Positions 1 through 11,829 of a DNA stretch of 64,000 bases are shown piece after piece (within the stretch, counting starts at the first letter, position 1; the number at the start of each line of letters is the position of its first letter). A model generated the notes under the pieces. That model did no database searches and was not told the DNA's origin. It worked only from the letters and a program-made list of their open reading frames with translations. A program made the translations under genes and the position numbers. Location: contig JAKGHH010000005.1 in the NCBI GenBank assembly GCA_022828595.1, positions 61,065,655 through 61,129,654 on the forward strand, given 5' to 3'. This stretch comes from Nelumbo lutea. Lineage: Eukaryota; Streptophyta; Magnoliopsida; Proteales; Nelumbonaceae.

Positions 1-165
1 TTATTTTTTTGGATTCTATTATTCTAATCTATAGTACTTTTATTAATACATTTGATCTTGTTACATCTCACATTCTCACTCCACCTGGCCTGATTTCATG
101 TCCCGAGCCCAATACTGCACAAACGGGATTTCCTACCCACATTTCCTATCCACTCTCTACTCGTC

Positions 166-222
166 GTGAATTGCAGCCATACATCTCTATTATGAATTGA
201 GAGATGTGTGGTTGCAATTCAC
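166..222. repeat. short imperfect hairpin
   Basis: Two 23-base arms (166-188 and 200-222) are reverse complements with two mismatches and enclose an 11-base loop. The flanks (about 140-156 and 223-236) also pair weakly. The rest of 1-535 shows no gene that I recognise; the open frame at its left end has no recognisable protein signature. Confidence 0.6.
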
Positions 223-537
223 CATAGGAAATCGGGGTTCGATACTGCCCCAGCCCCAAAGGTAGACTCAAAGGAATTAAAAGTTGTCTACAGTTCTATT
301 CATATTAATACCAGAATGTCAGATCCAAGGAAAAAGATATGAAGACACATTGACGCACCGAAACATAGAGGGCCGGTGGTTTTGAAGCAATTGCAAATTG
401 AAGGGAGACAAATATTGAAAAGATATACCTTCAACTGTTCATTATACCTTGAGTTTCAATCTGTGATTGAGAAGGGAGACAAAGTGGTTGCAGATTGAAG
501 CAATTGCAGACCCGACAAGAGCAACTTCATTTGGCTG

Positions 538-689
538 AGTTTGGAAGGAGTACAAACGCAAATATGTAGAGTGCAAATTTTTATTATTTATATTATTTTG
601 TATGTATTTATGCTATACATATTTGTAAAATAATATAAATTATAAAATTTTACACTCTACATATTGGCATTTGTACTATTTCCAAACTG
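538..689. mobile_element. MITE, family A (152 bp, TIR about 40 bp)
   Basis: The ends are inverted repeats that begin AGTTTGGAAGGAGTACAAA and continue through a GCAAATATGTAGAGTGCAAA-like stretch. The centre is AT-rich. The same termini recur at 1270-1368, 7822-7920 and 7918-8025, and in damaged form at 30660 and 30960. Small size, long TIRs and lack of coding capacity define a MITE; I could not assign a superfamily because target duplications are unclear. Confidence 0.75.
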
Positions 690-1030
690 TGAGCCTGGGA
701 ATGAGCTTGAAATATCAAATATACAAATCCTATGAAATGAAGCGTATGGAAAACTAAAACTTAAGTATCTTCATGATTTCGTAAATTAAAAAAAAAAAAA
801 AAAGAAAGAAAAAGAATATAGAGGATTCTACAAAGCCTACATACTCACCATTGCCATAGTGCCAATGCCTTTCTTAAATGGTTCAGTCTAAGAGACTCAA
901 AATCGTCGTTGTCGGCACTGCTACTGATGCCACTGCCATTACATGGCATAGATTTTACGACTTGGGTGAAGATCAAAGAAACGTAAAATTCACTTAGAAA
1001 AGCAAAAGAGAAGACACAAGAGTTAGGCCT
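690..1030. other. gene-free spacer
   Basis: Non-coding DNA with a poly(A)-like run near 788-802. I see no supported gene or structured element here. Confidence 0.5.
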
Positions 1031-1269
1031 AGCTACTATTAGGGGTGAGCAAATGGATAGGTTCTACCTGGAATAGAATGGAATTTATCTTAAACCGTTC
1101 CTACCCAATTTGTTACAGGGTAGGGTCTGGTTCTAAATTCTTGGAATTGACCCCCACTCAGGCCGATTCCAGGGTCTAAGAGTTTATCCTATCCAAACTG
1201 AGCCAATGAATCTGCCTTGGTGGAACCGGCCTTGGAATCAAATTTGTCTTGAAATAAACCCCCAGGCTC

Positions 1270-1368
1270 AGTTTGGAAGCAGTAAAAATGCAAATATATA
1301 CAGCGTGAATACATACAAAATATAAGGTTTTGTACTCTACATATTTGAATTTGTACTCCTTCCAAATT
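1270..1368. mobile_element. MITE, family A, nested copy (99 bp)
   Basis: The terminal inverted repeats start AGTTTGGAAGCAGTAAAAATG and match those of the copy at 538-689. The copy is shorter because its AT-rich centre is reduced. It is nested within the 816-bp element at 1040-1855. Confidence 0.7.
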
Positions 1369-1374
1369 CAGCCA

Positions 1375-1465
1375 AAAAAACTTTTGAGGATATAAAGATT
1401 TAAACCTAAGCACTCATGGTTACAAAGGCCATGATCTCACTTTACCATTGAGTTAAGTGATTTGA
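1375..1465 (-). mobile_element. tRNA-derived SINE fragment
   Basis: On the minus strand a TTAACTCAATGGTAAAGTGA stretch resembles a tRNA A-box region. About 35 bases later a GGTTTAAATC stretch resembles a B box. The spacing suits a pol III promoter of a tRNA-derived SINE. No cloverleaf can be folded, so this is not a tRNA gene. Confidence 0.4.
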
Positions 1466-2507
1466 TCATTTGTTTCCATTTTAATATTTGAATGTGTATA
1501 AAAAAAGTAATGTAAAAGTTAATATTTATGTTTTTAACAATACATTAATATATCATGATAATCTACACATTAAATTACTCAATTTTATCAATAAATATAA
1601 TATAAGTTTTAAATTGTATATTATATTTATTGAAAGTCAAGTTTTTAAAAGAATATGCTTTATCTTCTTTTTTGAAAGGAAATGATAAATAGGTTCCACA
1701 GGTAGACCAGGTAACCAATCCTAGATTTGCCAAGGCTAGAGCCAACCTTCCCAAGGTAGGTTCCGGTTCCAAAAACTTGAAACTGACCCCTACAATACAG
1801 AGTAGGCTCCAGGTTTTATCATGAAACCGAACTGAACTGGCCCATGCTCATCCATAGCTACTATTACAGTAACGAAAAGGTTAGAGGAAGAGGGGAAAGC
1901 TAAAAACAATATGATTTTTTTTTTAATTGAATTAATGGCAGGTTACCAAAATTACCCTTTTGAACATATGTAATCTTTAGTGTTACATATAAAACCACAT
2001 ATGTTTTGAGCTTATCTTATCAATATTTTGATCCTTAGTGAACTCCGAATACAACACTCCCAAGCTAAATGTAAAGTTGATGTGTCGTACCATTATTGAC
2101 CTAGCAACCTCTGCTTTTACAAAGTGGGATTCATGAAACGAGTATGAAAGGCAAAGTCAAGCTGAAACGAGTATTAAAGGTAAAGTCAGGCGAGTTGGAC
2201 TGAAGCCCGAGTCCGAACTAACCCCAAGTGAGCTTGCTAGGCTTAGGTGTTAAGAAAGGATTAAAATATGCCACCGTATTTTGTTGGTTGTGTATATCGG
2301 TCTAATATTTCATTATATCAATGCGTATTATATAGTATCAACCGATATGCATTGATATGAAAGTATATCAATCCTGATTTCACAACAAATGATTCAACGA
2401 CTTATTATAAAAACGAGGAATAGCATAATTTGAACATAGATTGGTCAATGCGCAAGTACCCTTACAAAGCCACTTCTTACTTCACGTCAACAACTGTAAT
2501 AAATTAA

Positions 2508-2807
2508 TGGTTCATTTGGTTTGCAATCCGAATCAAAATCAAAATCTTTTAGAATCGAAATCACCTATTCCTATAGTTTATTTGGTTCAGATAGGAATGG
2601 GAATGGGAGTTGGAATCAACAGGAATGAGATTTCATTCCCAAGGGAGAAGTAGAGAATGGTCATTCCCTTAAATGGAGGAATGCCATTCTAGCAGGAATG
2701 GAAATGAGATTCCGATTCTGCCCAACCAAACAGTTAGAATCGGAATGGTCGGAATAGCCCGTTCCGATTCTGATTCTAGACCCCTATTCCTATGAACCAA
2801 ATAGGCC
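2508..2807. mobile_element. Tourist/PIF-Harbinger-like MITE, family B (300 bp)
   Basis: The terminal inverted repeats read GGTTCATTTGGTTTGC at the left and TATGAACCAAATAGGCC at the right. TAA directly precedes and follows the element, the 3-bp target duplication of PIF/Harbinger. The interior is rich in GGAATGGGAATG-type repeats. Related copies are at 56420-56701 and 62759-63010. Confidence 0.7.
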
Positions 2808-2979
2808 TAAGTTTTATTAAAATTAATGGCTACATGCAAACCAAAAAAAAAAGCATACATTTATTTCTAACTACTCTAACTACAAATTAAAAGGAACAAT
2901 ATTCAAAATTAGTATTTTATAAATCAACAAAATAAATAATTTATAGAATCCACATGTATATAAAAAATGAATTTTTATT

Positions 2980-3470
2980 TCAAAACTTTATACAAATAAA
3001 ATATTAATAATAGAATAATTACTTTTTGAGAGTAATAATAGAATAATTATTTTAATACTTAAAATTGATAAATTTTCACATGATATATATCTCAATTTTT
3101 TATAAATTATAAATTATTATTTTAATTTACATAAAAAGCAATGTATTTATTATTTACAAAATTAAAATATTAAAAAATATAATATAAATTGAATCTATCA
3201 AATCCATTAATCTACATTTTATATAAAAATAATTTTTAAATTTATAAATTTTATAAAAATAAAATATTAATAATGGAATAATTATTTTAGTAATTAAAAA
3301 TTATGATTTTTCATATGATATGCATCTTCAAATTTTTAATAGATTTGATATATTTTAAGTTAAGAGTATATATTTTTATAAATTATTAATTGATATTTTA
3401 ATTTACATTTTATAATACTTCACCAAAAAAAATTACATTTTATAATAACATGTTTATTGTTTACAAAAAT
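2980..3470. repeat. diverged AT-rich direct duplication
   Basis: An AT-rich block starting near 2980 (with AATAAAATATTAATAATAGAATAATTA and a CATATGATAT-like motif) reappears in the same order starting near 3250. The two copies are clearly related but diverged. No protein signature is present. Confidence 0.5.
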
Positions 3471-3986
3471 AAAAATATTGTTTACCTAACATTTGAGAAT
3501 TAATTTTTTAGTTAAATTTTTTGTTAATGTTAAAAAATAAAAATATAAAAGATGATATAATAATTCAAATATAATAGTCGCATATGCTTTATGCCTTGTA
3601 CTTTAATATATAATAAAATAATATTGGCTTTTTTTATATATTAATTTGTAAAAATCTATATAATATGTGCCTTAGACTCTTAATTGATGCATTATTAATA
3701 AAATTGTATAATATCAGCGTGTCTCACTATCTTAATTATAATATACTTCTTCATATATATCATTTAAATATACAATTTCTATGTATTTATGTATTATTTA
3801 TAGTTATTTTGACATTAAACTTAATATTATTAATGTATTTATGAAATGTGTATACATTTCCTTATTGTATTCAAATGTTTTCATATTTTTTGTCTGTATC
3901 CATGCGTTTCCCAAGTGTATCCATATCTATATCCAAATTGTTCAATACGATACTCAATAACGATACTTTAATCCTTTGTGCTAAGA

Positions 3987-4473
3987 AATTGCATAAATCT
4001 GTTTAGTATCATTAATTTTAAACCTTTAAATAGTAATTTAATGTATTTTGCAAATAATTATGCATGGATATGTATATATGTATATGCATAAATATATGTA
4101 TTATATATACTTATGAATGTGTGCAGTTGTGCTGGGTTTGGGTTGAGCTACAAGGTCGGGTTGGGCTTGAGCCATGCTCCGGTTACCTAGGGGCTAGCCG
4201 GTGAGGATCGGTTTAGGCCCGCCCAAGAATCCCTAGTAGCTACCGGTTATCACTTATCACCTATCAGGTCAGGTATGGACCGTATGGTCAAGCCCTGTTC
4301 ACGTTAAGCACACTCTTGTGCCAAACCCGACCCATTTTAGGGCATCCGCATCCGTTTGGGTCGTGACTCGTGACCCGTGATGGCATTGATAGAACATTAA
4401 ATTGTCATTAACCATATGGGATCTGATTTCTGAATCGCGTTTTTCGACTGCTTTCCCTGGCTGAGTAGCACAA
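3987..4473. other. 5' flank of the TMEM234-like gene
   Basis: The first part is AT-rich. About 4125-4330 holds a G-rich dispersed repeat with GGGTTGGG-type words, which also occurs near 18.8 and 38.9 kb. The last 140 bases before the start codon have no clear TATA box. No gene is seen. Confidence 0.4.
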
Positions 4474-7400
4474 ATGGAATGTAAGAAGACCGGTGGTTAT
4501 GCATTTGCTGTTTCAGCGGGATTCAACGCAGCTCTAGCTGCCATTGCTGCAAAGCTTTTCTCTGCTCAGGTATCTATGTTCTGAACTTTTGAACTGATTC
4601 TTTGATTAAAACCCTTGTATGCCACTGAGATGCACGGATCTCTACCGATTTTCTGTTTTGGTAAGAATATAAGATTATTATGTTTGTCGTCTCATTTTCC
4701 TTCTGAATTACTTGGCAATTTCAGATTTAGTTTGCAGTGGAAATTCTAGAATTTATATCTTTCATTTAGGGGAGTATATAGCGGTTCTACACTTCCCGGT
4801 CCTAGATTATCTTTCTGTATAATCACGTGGTCTGGACCAAACTTGTACGACTATATGTTGATTATATTTACCAAGAAGAAGTATGTTGATCTTCTTCTTT
4901 AGGTCCGATACTTGTTTAGCAACCAGCGGCCTTTCCTTTTTTTCTTGGCCAAATTGATTTCTGTGGTAAATTCCATTTATTTGTTTTATTCTCTTACAAA
5001 AAAATAATTTGATCTTTCCAACAGCATTACAAAATATAAGGTGAAATTCTAGAATTTATATCTTTCATTTAGGGGAGTATATAGAAGCAATCAAGTATTT
5101 AAGCCAGCAATTCTGGTGTATTGGGCTGAAAGGAAATTTTCCATTGCGTGTTTCAAAGTATCACGAGAGTAACCTGGGATATATAGTATGACTAGCAATC
5201 TAGTAATATGTTGAAAGCTTGACAGAAGAGGTATATTATTGAGATAAAATGACCCATTGTAACAAAGTGAAGAATATGGTTTACCATAAAAGACTATGTT
5301 TTGCCCTAAACAAATAACTAAAATCCAAGCTATGCAACCGGCATTACCCATTGAACAATTGAATGAAGTGTTTGACCAGGACCACCACAGGATGTTCGAT
5401 TCAGATATTGCCTAGCTTATTACAAGGGTTAGTTTACACTTTACAGAGGTCCCATAGAAAGGGTTTTGGTTCCATACCAATATAGTTGAGCTTTTATAAT
5501 CTTGTTTTGGTATATGTAGTTCAAGAGAATTGGGGAAATCTTATCTCACATGAATAATGAAACAGCTCATATCAGTGTTAGATCCAACCAAGTGGAGTAT
5601 TATGACTGAGACTGAGATATCAAACCCTGGCAAATGATGCTATAAGTTTATCAAATTGCTCTGAGCTGAGATTTTGCTGCTTCTGAGTTATGAACTTTTA
5701 GGCCCAATGAAATATTTGTGAATAATGTTATCACTTGATCCATATTATCAATCCACTTCAAGAATCAAGATGAACAAAATTATGGCGCACCAGTTTCCAA
5801 CACTTCAAATTGTATGCTAGGTTCTATAACCATGTCACCAAGATGCATGTTTGCCATTCCCATGTAACATAGCTTTTACTAGCTTTTTTTCATAAGTGCT
5901 TTTACTAGCTTTTTAAAGGTTTACATGTGAACAATTGAAGTCTTAAAAATCTCTAGTTTGTTCTTTCAAATGAGTTATGCAGCAACCTTAGATCATCAAC
6001 AACTGCATATTTTTGTAATTTCTTCACATCTTTATCTTTTGGAAATTTGTATGCATATTGTGAAATCTTCAGATGTGTTCCCTGAGATTTTACCTGAAAA
6101 TTAATTATACCGTGTAAACATTTGAAACCACACGGTAAAGCATAAGCGTCTATAGACTTATTGTTTACACATGACATGTTTGACATCAAATTTTTTGTCT
6201 GTTTCGCAGTTAATTAAATATGGCCTTGTTATACTATTCAATGTGGCAATGTGGGGATGTTATGTAAACAGCCTGAAATCTCTCTCGTCTCTTCAAGCTA
6301 CAGTCACAAACTTCGCCACCAATTTTCTCTCGTCTGGTCTAGCAGGATTCTTCCTTTTTGGAGAAGCATTATCCTCTCAGGTATAATACAAATGATGTAC
6401 TCCTGGTGACTCATCTTCATCTTAGTTCTGACTACCTAGAAAACTATTGACATATAAAGTAAAACCCTTGGAGTATTTTTTTATTGGCAGTGGAGTCCTT
6501 AGCTGTCACCTCAGAAGACTGACCAGTAACCAATTTTGCCCTTCAAATGAATGCCAACGTATGTGCATTCAGTCACGCTCCCAAGATACTTATTAAAAAA
6601 AAATCATGCTTCCAAGACCAAAGAATTTCGAATTAGAAATTTTAGTTGTGCTTGTACTCAAATTTTGAGTGTTTTTTATTGCAAAGAATTTACATATTGA
6701 TTTAATATAGAACTCGGAAGATGACCAGTTAAACTAACTCATAGGCATGCATCATGCCATCTAGGGGTCTATCATACAAGCAGAATGCTGAGGTTGATAA
6801 TCATTATCTCATTGTTATATTTTTTTGCTAGGCAGCTCATATTGCATTTTATTAATCCCACCATATCACCTTTGCTCTGTCCTATGCCTTGTTCTGTTTT
6901 TCTTTTTCTTTTTTTTTTCTAAATGAGTCAAAAAATGTTCTGTTGTTTTCCTTTTTAGGGTACAACTGATCGCTTTAACCAACTTTGAATTACTTAGGAG
7001 TCAACTTCATGCTTAGATATACATATACTATGGGCCTATGGCATTTGAAGATCCCAAGAAGCGACTGGCTTTGCTTGAATGTAGCCCTGGTACTCTGTAC
7101 TTGTTGTACTGTGCAGCATAACAGCTGTGACAGTTTTGCATTTCTTGCATTATTGTTGACTAAAATTTATTCCCACGTTCATGTCCAAAGTCAACAAATG
7201 GATTCATTGACTGGATGCCTCAAAACCCAAAAGACGACATTCCAGAAAATGATAAGTAATGCAGATTTACTCTTTCCCTTTTGTAGACACTCAATCTGAA
7301 TTACACATTTAGGAAACAAAGTGACACATCATAAAGGCTAGTTCTTTGTTTGTGACTCATCTACTTGTTCACAGCAGCTTCAGTTACATAATTGAATTGT

Positions 7401-9258
7401 CTCTTTCCAATTCCTTTGGCTTCATTTGTTTGCAGTGCAAGGTGCAGATGGGCTGAGTGCAATTCTAGTTTACTTTTTTTTTTAATGTTTTACTTTGTTT
7501 TGTTTGTTTGGGAGGAGTAAAGTGGAAAGCAAAATGTTGTGGTCCACACTTCATATGAGAGAGAGCATGAAGGCAGGGAGAATGTGGTAAAAAATTTTGT
7601 ATCAGCTTTTGGGATGCAAAATTTGCACTGCCCATCAGATAGGGCTGCAAACAATAGTTACAAAAAAAAATGCATGCAAATCCGAACCAGGTGCAAACTT
7701 GGCATCCAGTTTAATTTGCACTGCCGACTAAGATAACCTATGTGACATAATCATCTAACGAGGATACTTACCAACTGCATACATTAGTGTATGCAAATTT
7801 GCATTATTAATAAAAAGACTCAATTTGGAAAGAGTACAAACACAAATGTGTAGAGTACAAATGCATACAAAATACAGGGCTTTGCACTCTACATATTTGT
7901 ATTTGTACTCCTTCCAAATTGGGAAGGGTGCAAATGCAAATATGTACATTGCAAAACCTTGTATTTTGTATTTCTAATCCTTGTATTTGCACTTTACATA
8001 TTTGTATTTGTTCTCTTCCCAAATTGACTGGCCATATTTGCAGACAAAGGATTTGATATGGCACCTTACCATCCAGAAGATAAAAGAAAATTCAAAATGT
8101 ATTTACTGTGTGTAATGTATGTAATGTATTTAAAAAAAATCAAAATGCATTTGTTTCTATAAAACAAAAGCTTTCATTACTTTACATATCTAGTAGCAAA
8201 ATGGTCGTTCAAATATCTAATTTTTCTTTATCCAACTAACATAGTCTAATTCCAATTGCTAGGTTGATACAAAAACATTTTGATAACAGAACAAGAACTA
8301 GTGATTGAATTGTTCGGGCAATCGTTCAATCTCAAAAACAGTTCAGGTCACCTTAATTTTTCCTTGGTAAACCCTTGTTTAGACTCCCATTTTCCATTAC
8401 GAGTAGTTATGATGGAAAAATATATATATATATATCTCATGAATATCTAGTTTTATCCGCTTTGTGTTCTTTGTTAGTGTGTATGTGTATGCATGCTTCT
8501 TGTTTGTAGTGTGTGTAACTGTTCAATATAGGCAGTCAAACTGCTAGACCATGAACCGCTAGACCAAGCATTTTGGCAATGGGTATCTAGTTCAGTTTTA
8601 AAACATTGTTAGACAGTTGTTGCCTAGACATCAACTTCCCCTGAGAATTTCAAACACTTGTATTATCAATTAGAGTACCCTTGATTAGAGTGGTTTTGAT
8701 CTGGAGGTTGCATTAAGTGGTTGTCATTGTGCATCTGAAACATCAAATAAAAAGAAATCACCAAGATACCCGTAGGGATCTATATATCTCTTGTGCAGAT
8801 GATTAGATCTTTATAGGCATCACATTTTTAGCCTTACGTTTATCATGGTCTGGTGATACAGAATTTTCTAATTGCTTGCCCACATAAAATGAGGCTGTTT
8901 TTCTCCATGATTCTTCCAATCCCCTGTCCTGACTTTATTTCTTCTCCAAACTATTATGACAATGCTTTTGGAAATGAAAGTTAAACACCCATTTTCATTC
9001 AATATCCAGTTACGAATGTCTGGCAAAATTTCTTCTGCATTGACGTGATATTATAGTAATTTCAAGCTTGGACATGAAAACTAAGTATAGACCTATTTTC
9101 AGAGGATTCCTAGGCTAGCTATTAATGTTTTGATAATTTTCTTTTGCATTGACGTAATCTTATACCTCTTGCAGTGGTTTGTAGGTGCACTCTTCATTGT
9201 ACTCGGTGTTTTCATACTTAGCAAATCAAGTATTGAAAAGAAAGCTAGCTCAGACTAG
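4474..9258 (+). CDS. TMEM234-like small membrane protein, 3 exons
   Basis: Exons 4474-4569, 6210-6380 and 9175-9258 join to an intact 116-residue protein; both introns are phase 0 with GT-AG ends. The protein has four hydrophobic stretches: about residues 9-28 (exon 1), 35-50, 72-84 and 90-106. The last begins WFVGALFIVLGVF and ends with a lysine-rich tail. Length, four-helix layout and sequence fit the TMEM234 family, related to the EamA/DMT transporter superfamily. TMEM234 function in plants is not established; a membrane location is likely, transport activity is only inferred. Intron 1 (1.6 kb) contains a perfect 42-base direct repeat; intron 2 (2.8 kb) contains two tandem family A MITEs. 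The start at 4474 is the first ATG that leads into the conserved exon 1 reading frame. A decayed second copy lies at 20821-22340. Confidence 0.85.
4740..5084. repeat. 42-bp perfect direct repeat in intron 1
   Basis: The 42 bases at 4740-4781, beginning GAAATTCTAGAATTTATATC, recur without change at 5043-5084, 303 bases downstream. The DNA between the copies shows no transposon ends. Confidence 0.85.
7822..8025. mobile_element. two tandem MITEs, family A
   Basis: Two copies lie head to tail in intron 2 of the TMEM234-like gene: 7822-7920 and 7918-8025. They share the central CCAAATTGGG junction as the end of one and the start of the other. Each has about 40-base inverted termini (AATTTGGAAAGAGTACAAA and complement). 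Confidence 0.75.
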
Positions 9259-11225
9259 AGATTTTCTGTTGAGATCTCTTATCGATCCAGGACCACAATA
9301 CAAGCTTGAAATTTAAAGGAAGAATGGAGAAAGATTTGGCATGGAACTAAACTGCTATAGAAGTTTTGAAAACTAAAGGAGCTACAAATAAAATCCAATT
9401 GACAACAAAGATAAGGAATGTTATCTGGTGAAGGGAAAGTGTCTTGATGGGGTTTCGTGTTTTGTATTTTCATAATTGATTCTGTATTGTAGGGGGAAGT
9501 AGATTTTGGGTGCCCATTGGGCATTCGTCTGTCTCGGCCCGATTCTATCTTTTCCTGTTTTCCTTCTGATTTTTTTTATTTATTATATGAAAACAATGCA
9601 AGGTAAAGTATCTTGAATGTATCCAACTCTTGTTAATATAGGAATCCTGAAATTATCTGATCTTTCTCCACACCCCTATCCAGATCTAATAGTTAAAGAG
9701 TGCAAATGGTTTTATTCCACTCAACCAAAGCAACAAATCATAAAATATTTCGATTCCTCTTTTCTTACATATGTATCCAAAATATTTAGATTCCTCAAGC
9801 AGTGGATTATTTGTTTTGTACTGCTGATTGCAGGGATCCTGATCCTTGCCATGAAAAGAAATTCAAGCGGATCTGATTCAGTAAGTCTGTGATTGAACAG
9901 TTGAGTTGGAAAAGGAAAACAAATCCGCTATAGTTGGGTTCTGCTGAGTGCTGGCAGCTAGAGTCGTTGTCATCCCGCTTTACAAGCTTGGGAAGTTTTT
10001 CAACAAAAAACGTTTCCACAGCACACATCTCATACATGGCGGATTCCACTTTTGTTATGATTAGTCCCAGTCTCATGATGAGATGTGCGGTGTTAGATCA
10101 AGTTGATAGATGGCGGATTCCACTTCTGTTGGTAGAAGATCCCAATTCGTGTCATGTTCGAATGTTTTTAGTTCATGAGATGCATCTCGTTAGTCCAGCC
10201 CATGTAAAATCTGTACATTTGTTACACGCTGATTGTTTAGTGTACAAATGCAGGGGCTAGTCTAGCCCAACCCTTAATCCCAAGTCCCTAGCTATAATCC
10301 TAAACCCAATCTCACTTTTAATTCGATGTATTAACCCTGCACCAACCTATACTGAATTGGGGTATTTTATATTCTTTTTGCTAGGAAAGAACAGGGTGGT
10401 ACATCGGATTTTGTGTTGCACACAAAAAAAACCTTGCTTTTATACTCAGAAAGAATATTTGGTGTATATTTTTTGTTTTTTTATTTATTTGGAAGAAATC
10501 AATGGAACATAAACCGCTTGAGAGAGCTTTTCTCAGAGGCAGAGATATGAAGCTGTCATCGGAGTGGGAATTAATACAGTGAAATCTGGATATACCCCTT
10601 AGCCGAATCGATCCGGCCCATCCGCAGCCAACGATGTTAAAGAATATATGGAGCTTAAGAGGACCTCCTAACCGAGTAAGATGTGTAATTTCCGGTGGCG
10701 TTATTGCTCCAATGCCTTGGTAACAGCCAACAAGGAAAGCTAAGGCATTAACAAAGACCCCACTTGTGAGTTGTGGCTGGGCAGCCCTCTTTCACCGTGT
10801 TCATTCAGTTCAGGCCCCTAACGTATATGATATATAGTTACAGTATATACAGACATAGCCAATGATCCAGTAATTCATTTGGTCACTCGACATCTCTCCT
10901 TTGAGGCTCAAAGTTTCTCCATGTGGTAAATGCCACTGTTCTCCACACATGCATGTAATTTGCCACCACTAGCCTGCTATGCTAAGGGACTGCTCAACTG
11001 TTTATTTTCTTTCTGGCCTATCTTGGCGTGCCATGTCATTTTGAAAATACCTATATTACCCCTGTCTGAAATAAGTGTTTTTCCATCAAACACTCATAAA
11101 CGCCTATTAGGATAAGCACTTATTTATCAAATAAGAACTCCCAAACATGGACTAACCATTCTAAACCTTCTAATTGGATTTAGGGGCTGTTTCATAACAA
11201 CTGAAAATGCTAACCTAAAAGCTTG
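9259..11225. other. gene-free spacer downstream of the TMEM234-like gene
   Basis: This span holds the likely 3' UTR of the preceding gene (the first few hundred bases) and then unique or old repetitive DNA. The open frames here (for example 9934-10260) have no domain that I recognise and no codon pattern that I would trust as coding. Confidence 0.5.
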
Positions 11226-11622
11226 TTGCTTTACAGGGGCGGAGCCAAATATATTGAGGGCCCCTCTCCCCCCCCCCCCCCTCAAAAAAAAAAAAAAACT
11301 TTTTTCTTAAAACTGATATTTATATATGGTTACTAAGAGGGGGCTGGGTCAAAACATAATAAAGTGGGTCTTTGGCCCCACCAAAACTGAACTAAAATGT
11401 AAAGGATCACTCTCTAACCTCCTCTAACTCTAGAAATTTAAAAATATATATATTTTTTTCTTTAAAAATATGTAATTGACTCTAACCTTCTTACTCCATT
11501 TTTCCCCAAACCCTACTTCTTCTACCCGGCTACTCCCTATCTCATTTTCTAGTTTAACTTGCCCCCTCCCCCCCCCAAAAAAAATACTCCTGACTCCGTC
11601 TGGCATGCCCCCACCCCCTATC

Positions 11623-11820
11623 TGATAACTTGAGTAGAATGAGAAACTCTTCCTCTATTCTTCTTGTGTTTTTTCTTTGCAGGGGTTGAGAAATATATAT
11701 ACAAACATCTCCTAATTCTACATAAATTCTGGTTCTACCTCTCCTAGTTACATACAACTTAGGATGAGATTTATCCCTGAATTTAAGGGATATCCCTTAG
11801 TTTTACAGCTCACGCCAATA
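11623..11820 (-). repeat. 3' LTR of the copia element
   Basis: 198 bases homologous to 17041-17235. On the minus strand it begins TATTGGCGTGAG and ends GTTATCA. It directly follows the polypurine tract. Confidence 0.92.
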
Positions 11821-11829
11821 CTCCCCCTC
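11821..11829 (-). other. polypurine tract
   Basis: GAGGGGGAG on the minus strand abuts the 3' LTR, the position at which plus-strand DNA synthesis of LTR elements is primed. The pol stop codon overlaps it (11828-11830). Confidence 0.8.

Larger units (their letters stand above)
1040..1855. mobile_element. MULE-like non-autonomous element (816 bp)
   Basis: The element is bounded by identical direct repeats: AGCTACTAT at 1031-1039 and 1856-1864, extendable to the 12 bases TAGCTACTATTA on both sides. Imperfect terminal inverted repeats (TAGGGGTGAGCA at the left, its near-complement at the right) lie just inside. A 9-bp target duplication is typical of Mutator-like elements. No transposase is present. 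A family A MITE (1270-1368) and a tRNA-like SINE fragment (about 1375-1465) sit inside it, so it predates them. Confidence 0.65.
2256..3977. mobile_element. MULE-like AT-rich element (about 1.7 kb)
   Basis: The termini AAAGGATTAAAATATG (left) and the complement of CGATACTTTAATCCTTT (right) are inverted repeats. They are flanked by GTGTTAAGA (2247-2255) and GTGCTAAGA (3978-3986), a 9-bp target duplication with one mismatch. The interior has no coding capacity. Subterminal stretches carry repeated TATCGATAC-like motifs. A Tourist-like MITE (2508-2807) is nested near the left end, and 2980-3470 is a diverged direct duplication of AT-rich sequence. Confidence 0.6.

Noticed and set aside
9934..10260. 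108-codon open frame downstream of the TMEM234-like gene
   Set aside because: No recognisable domain, overlapping open frames on the other strand, and position in a 3' flank; likely chance.
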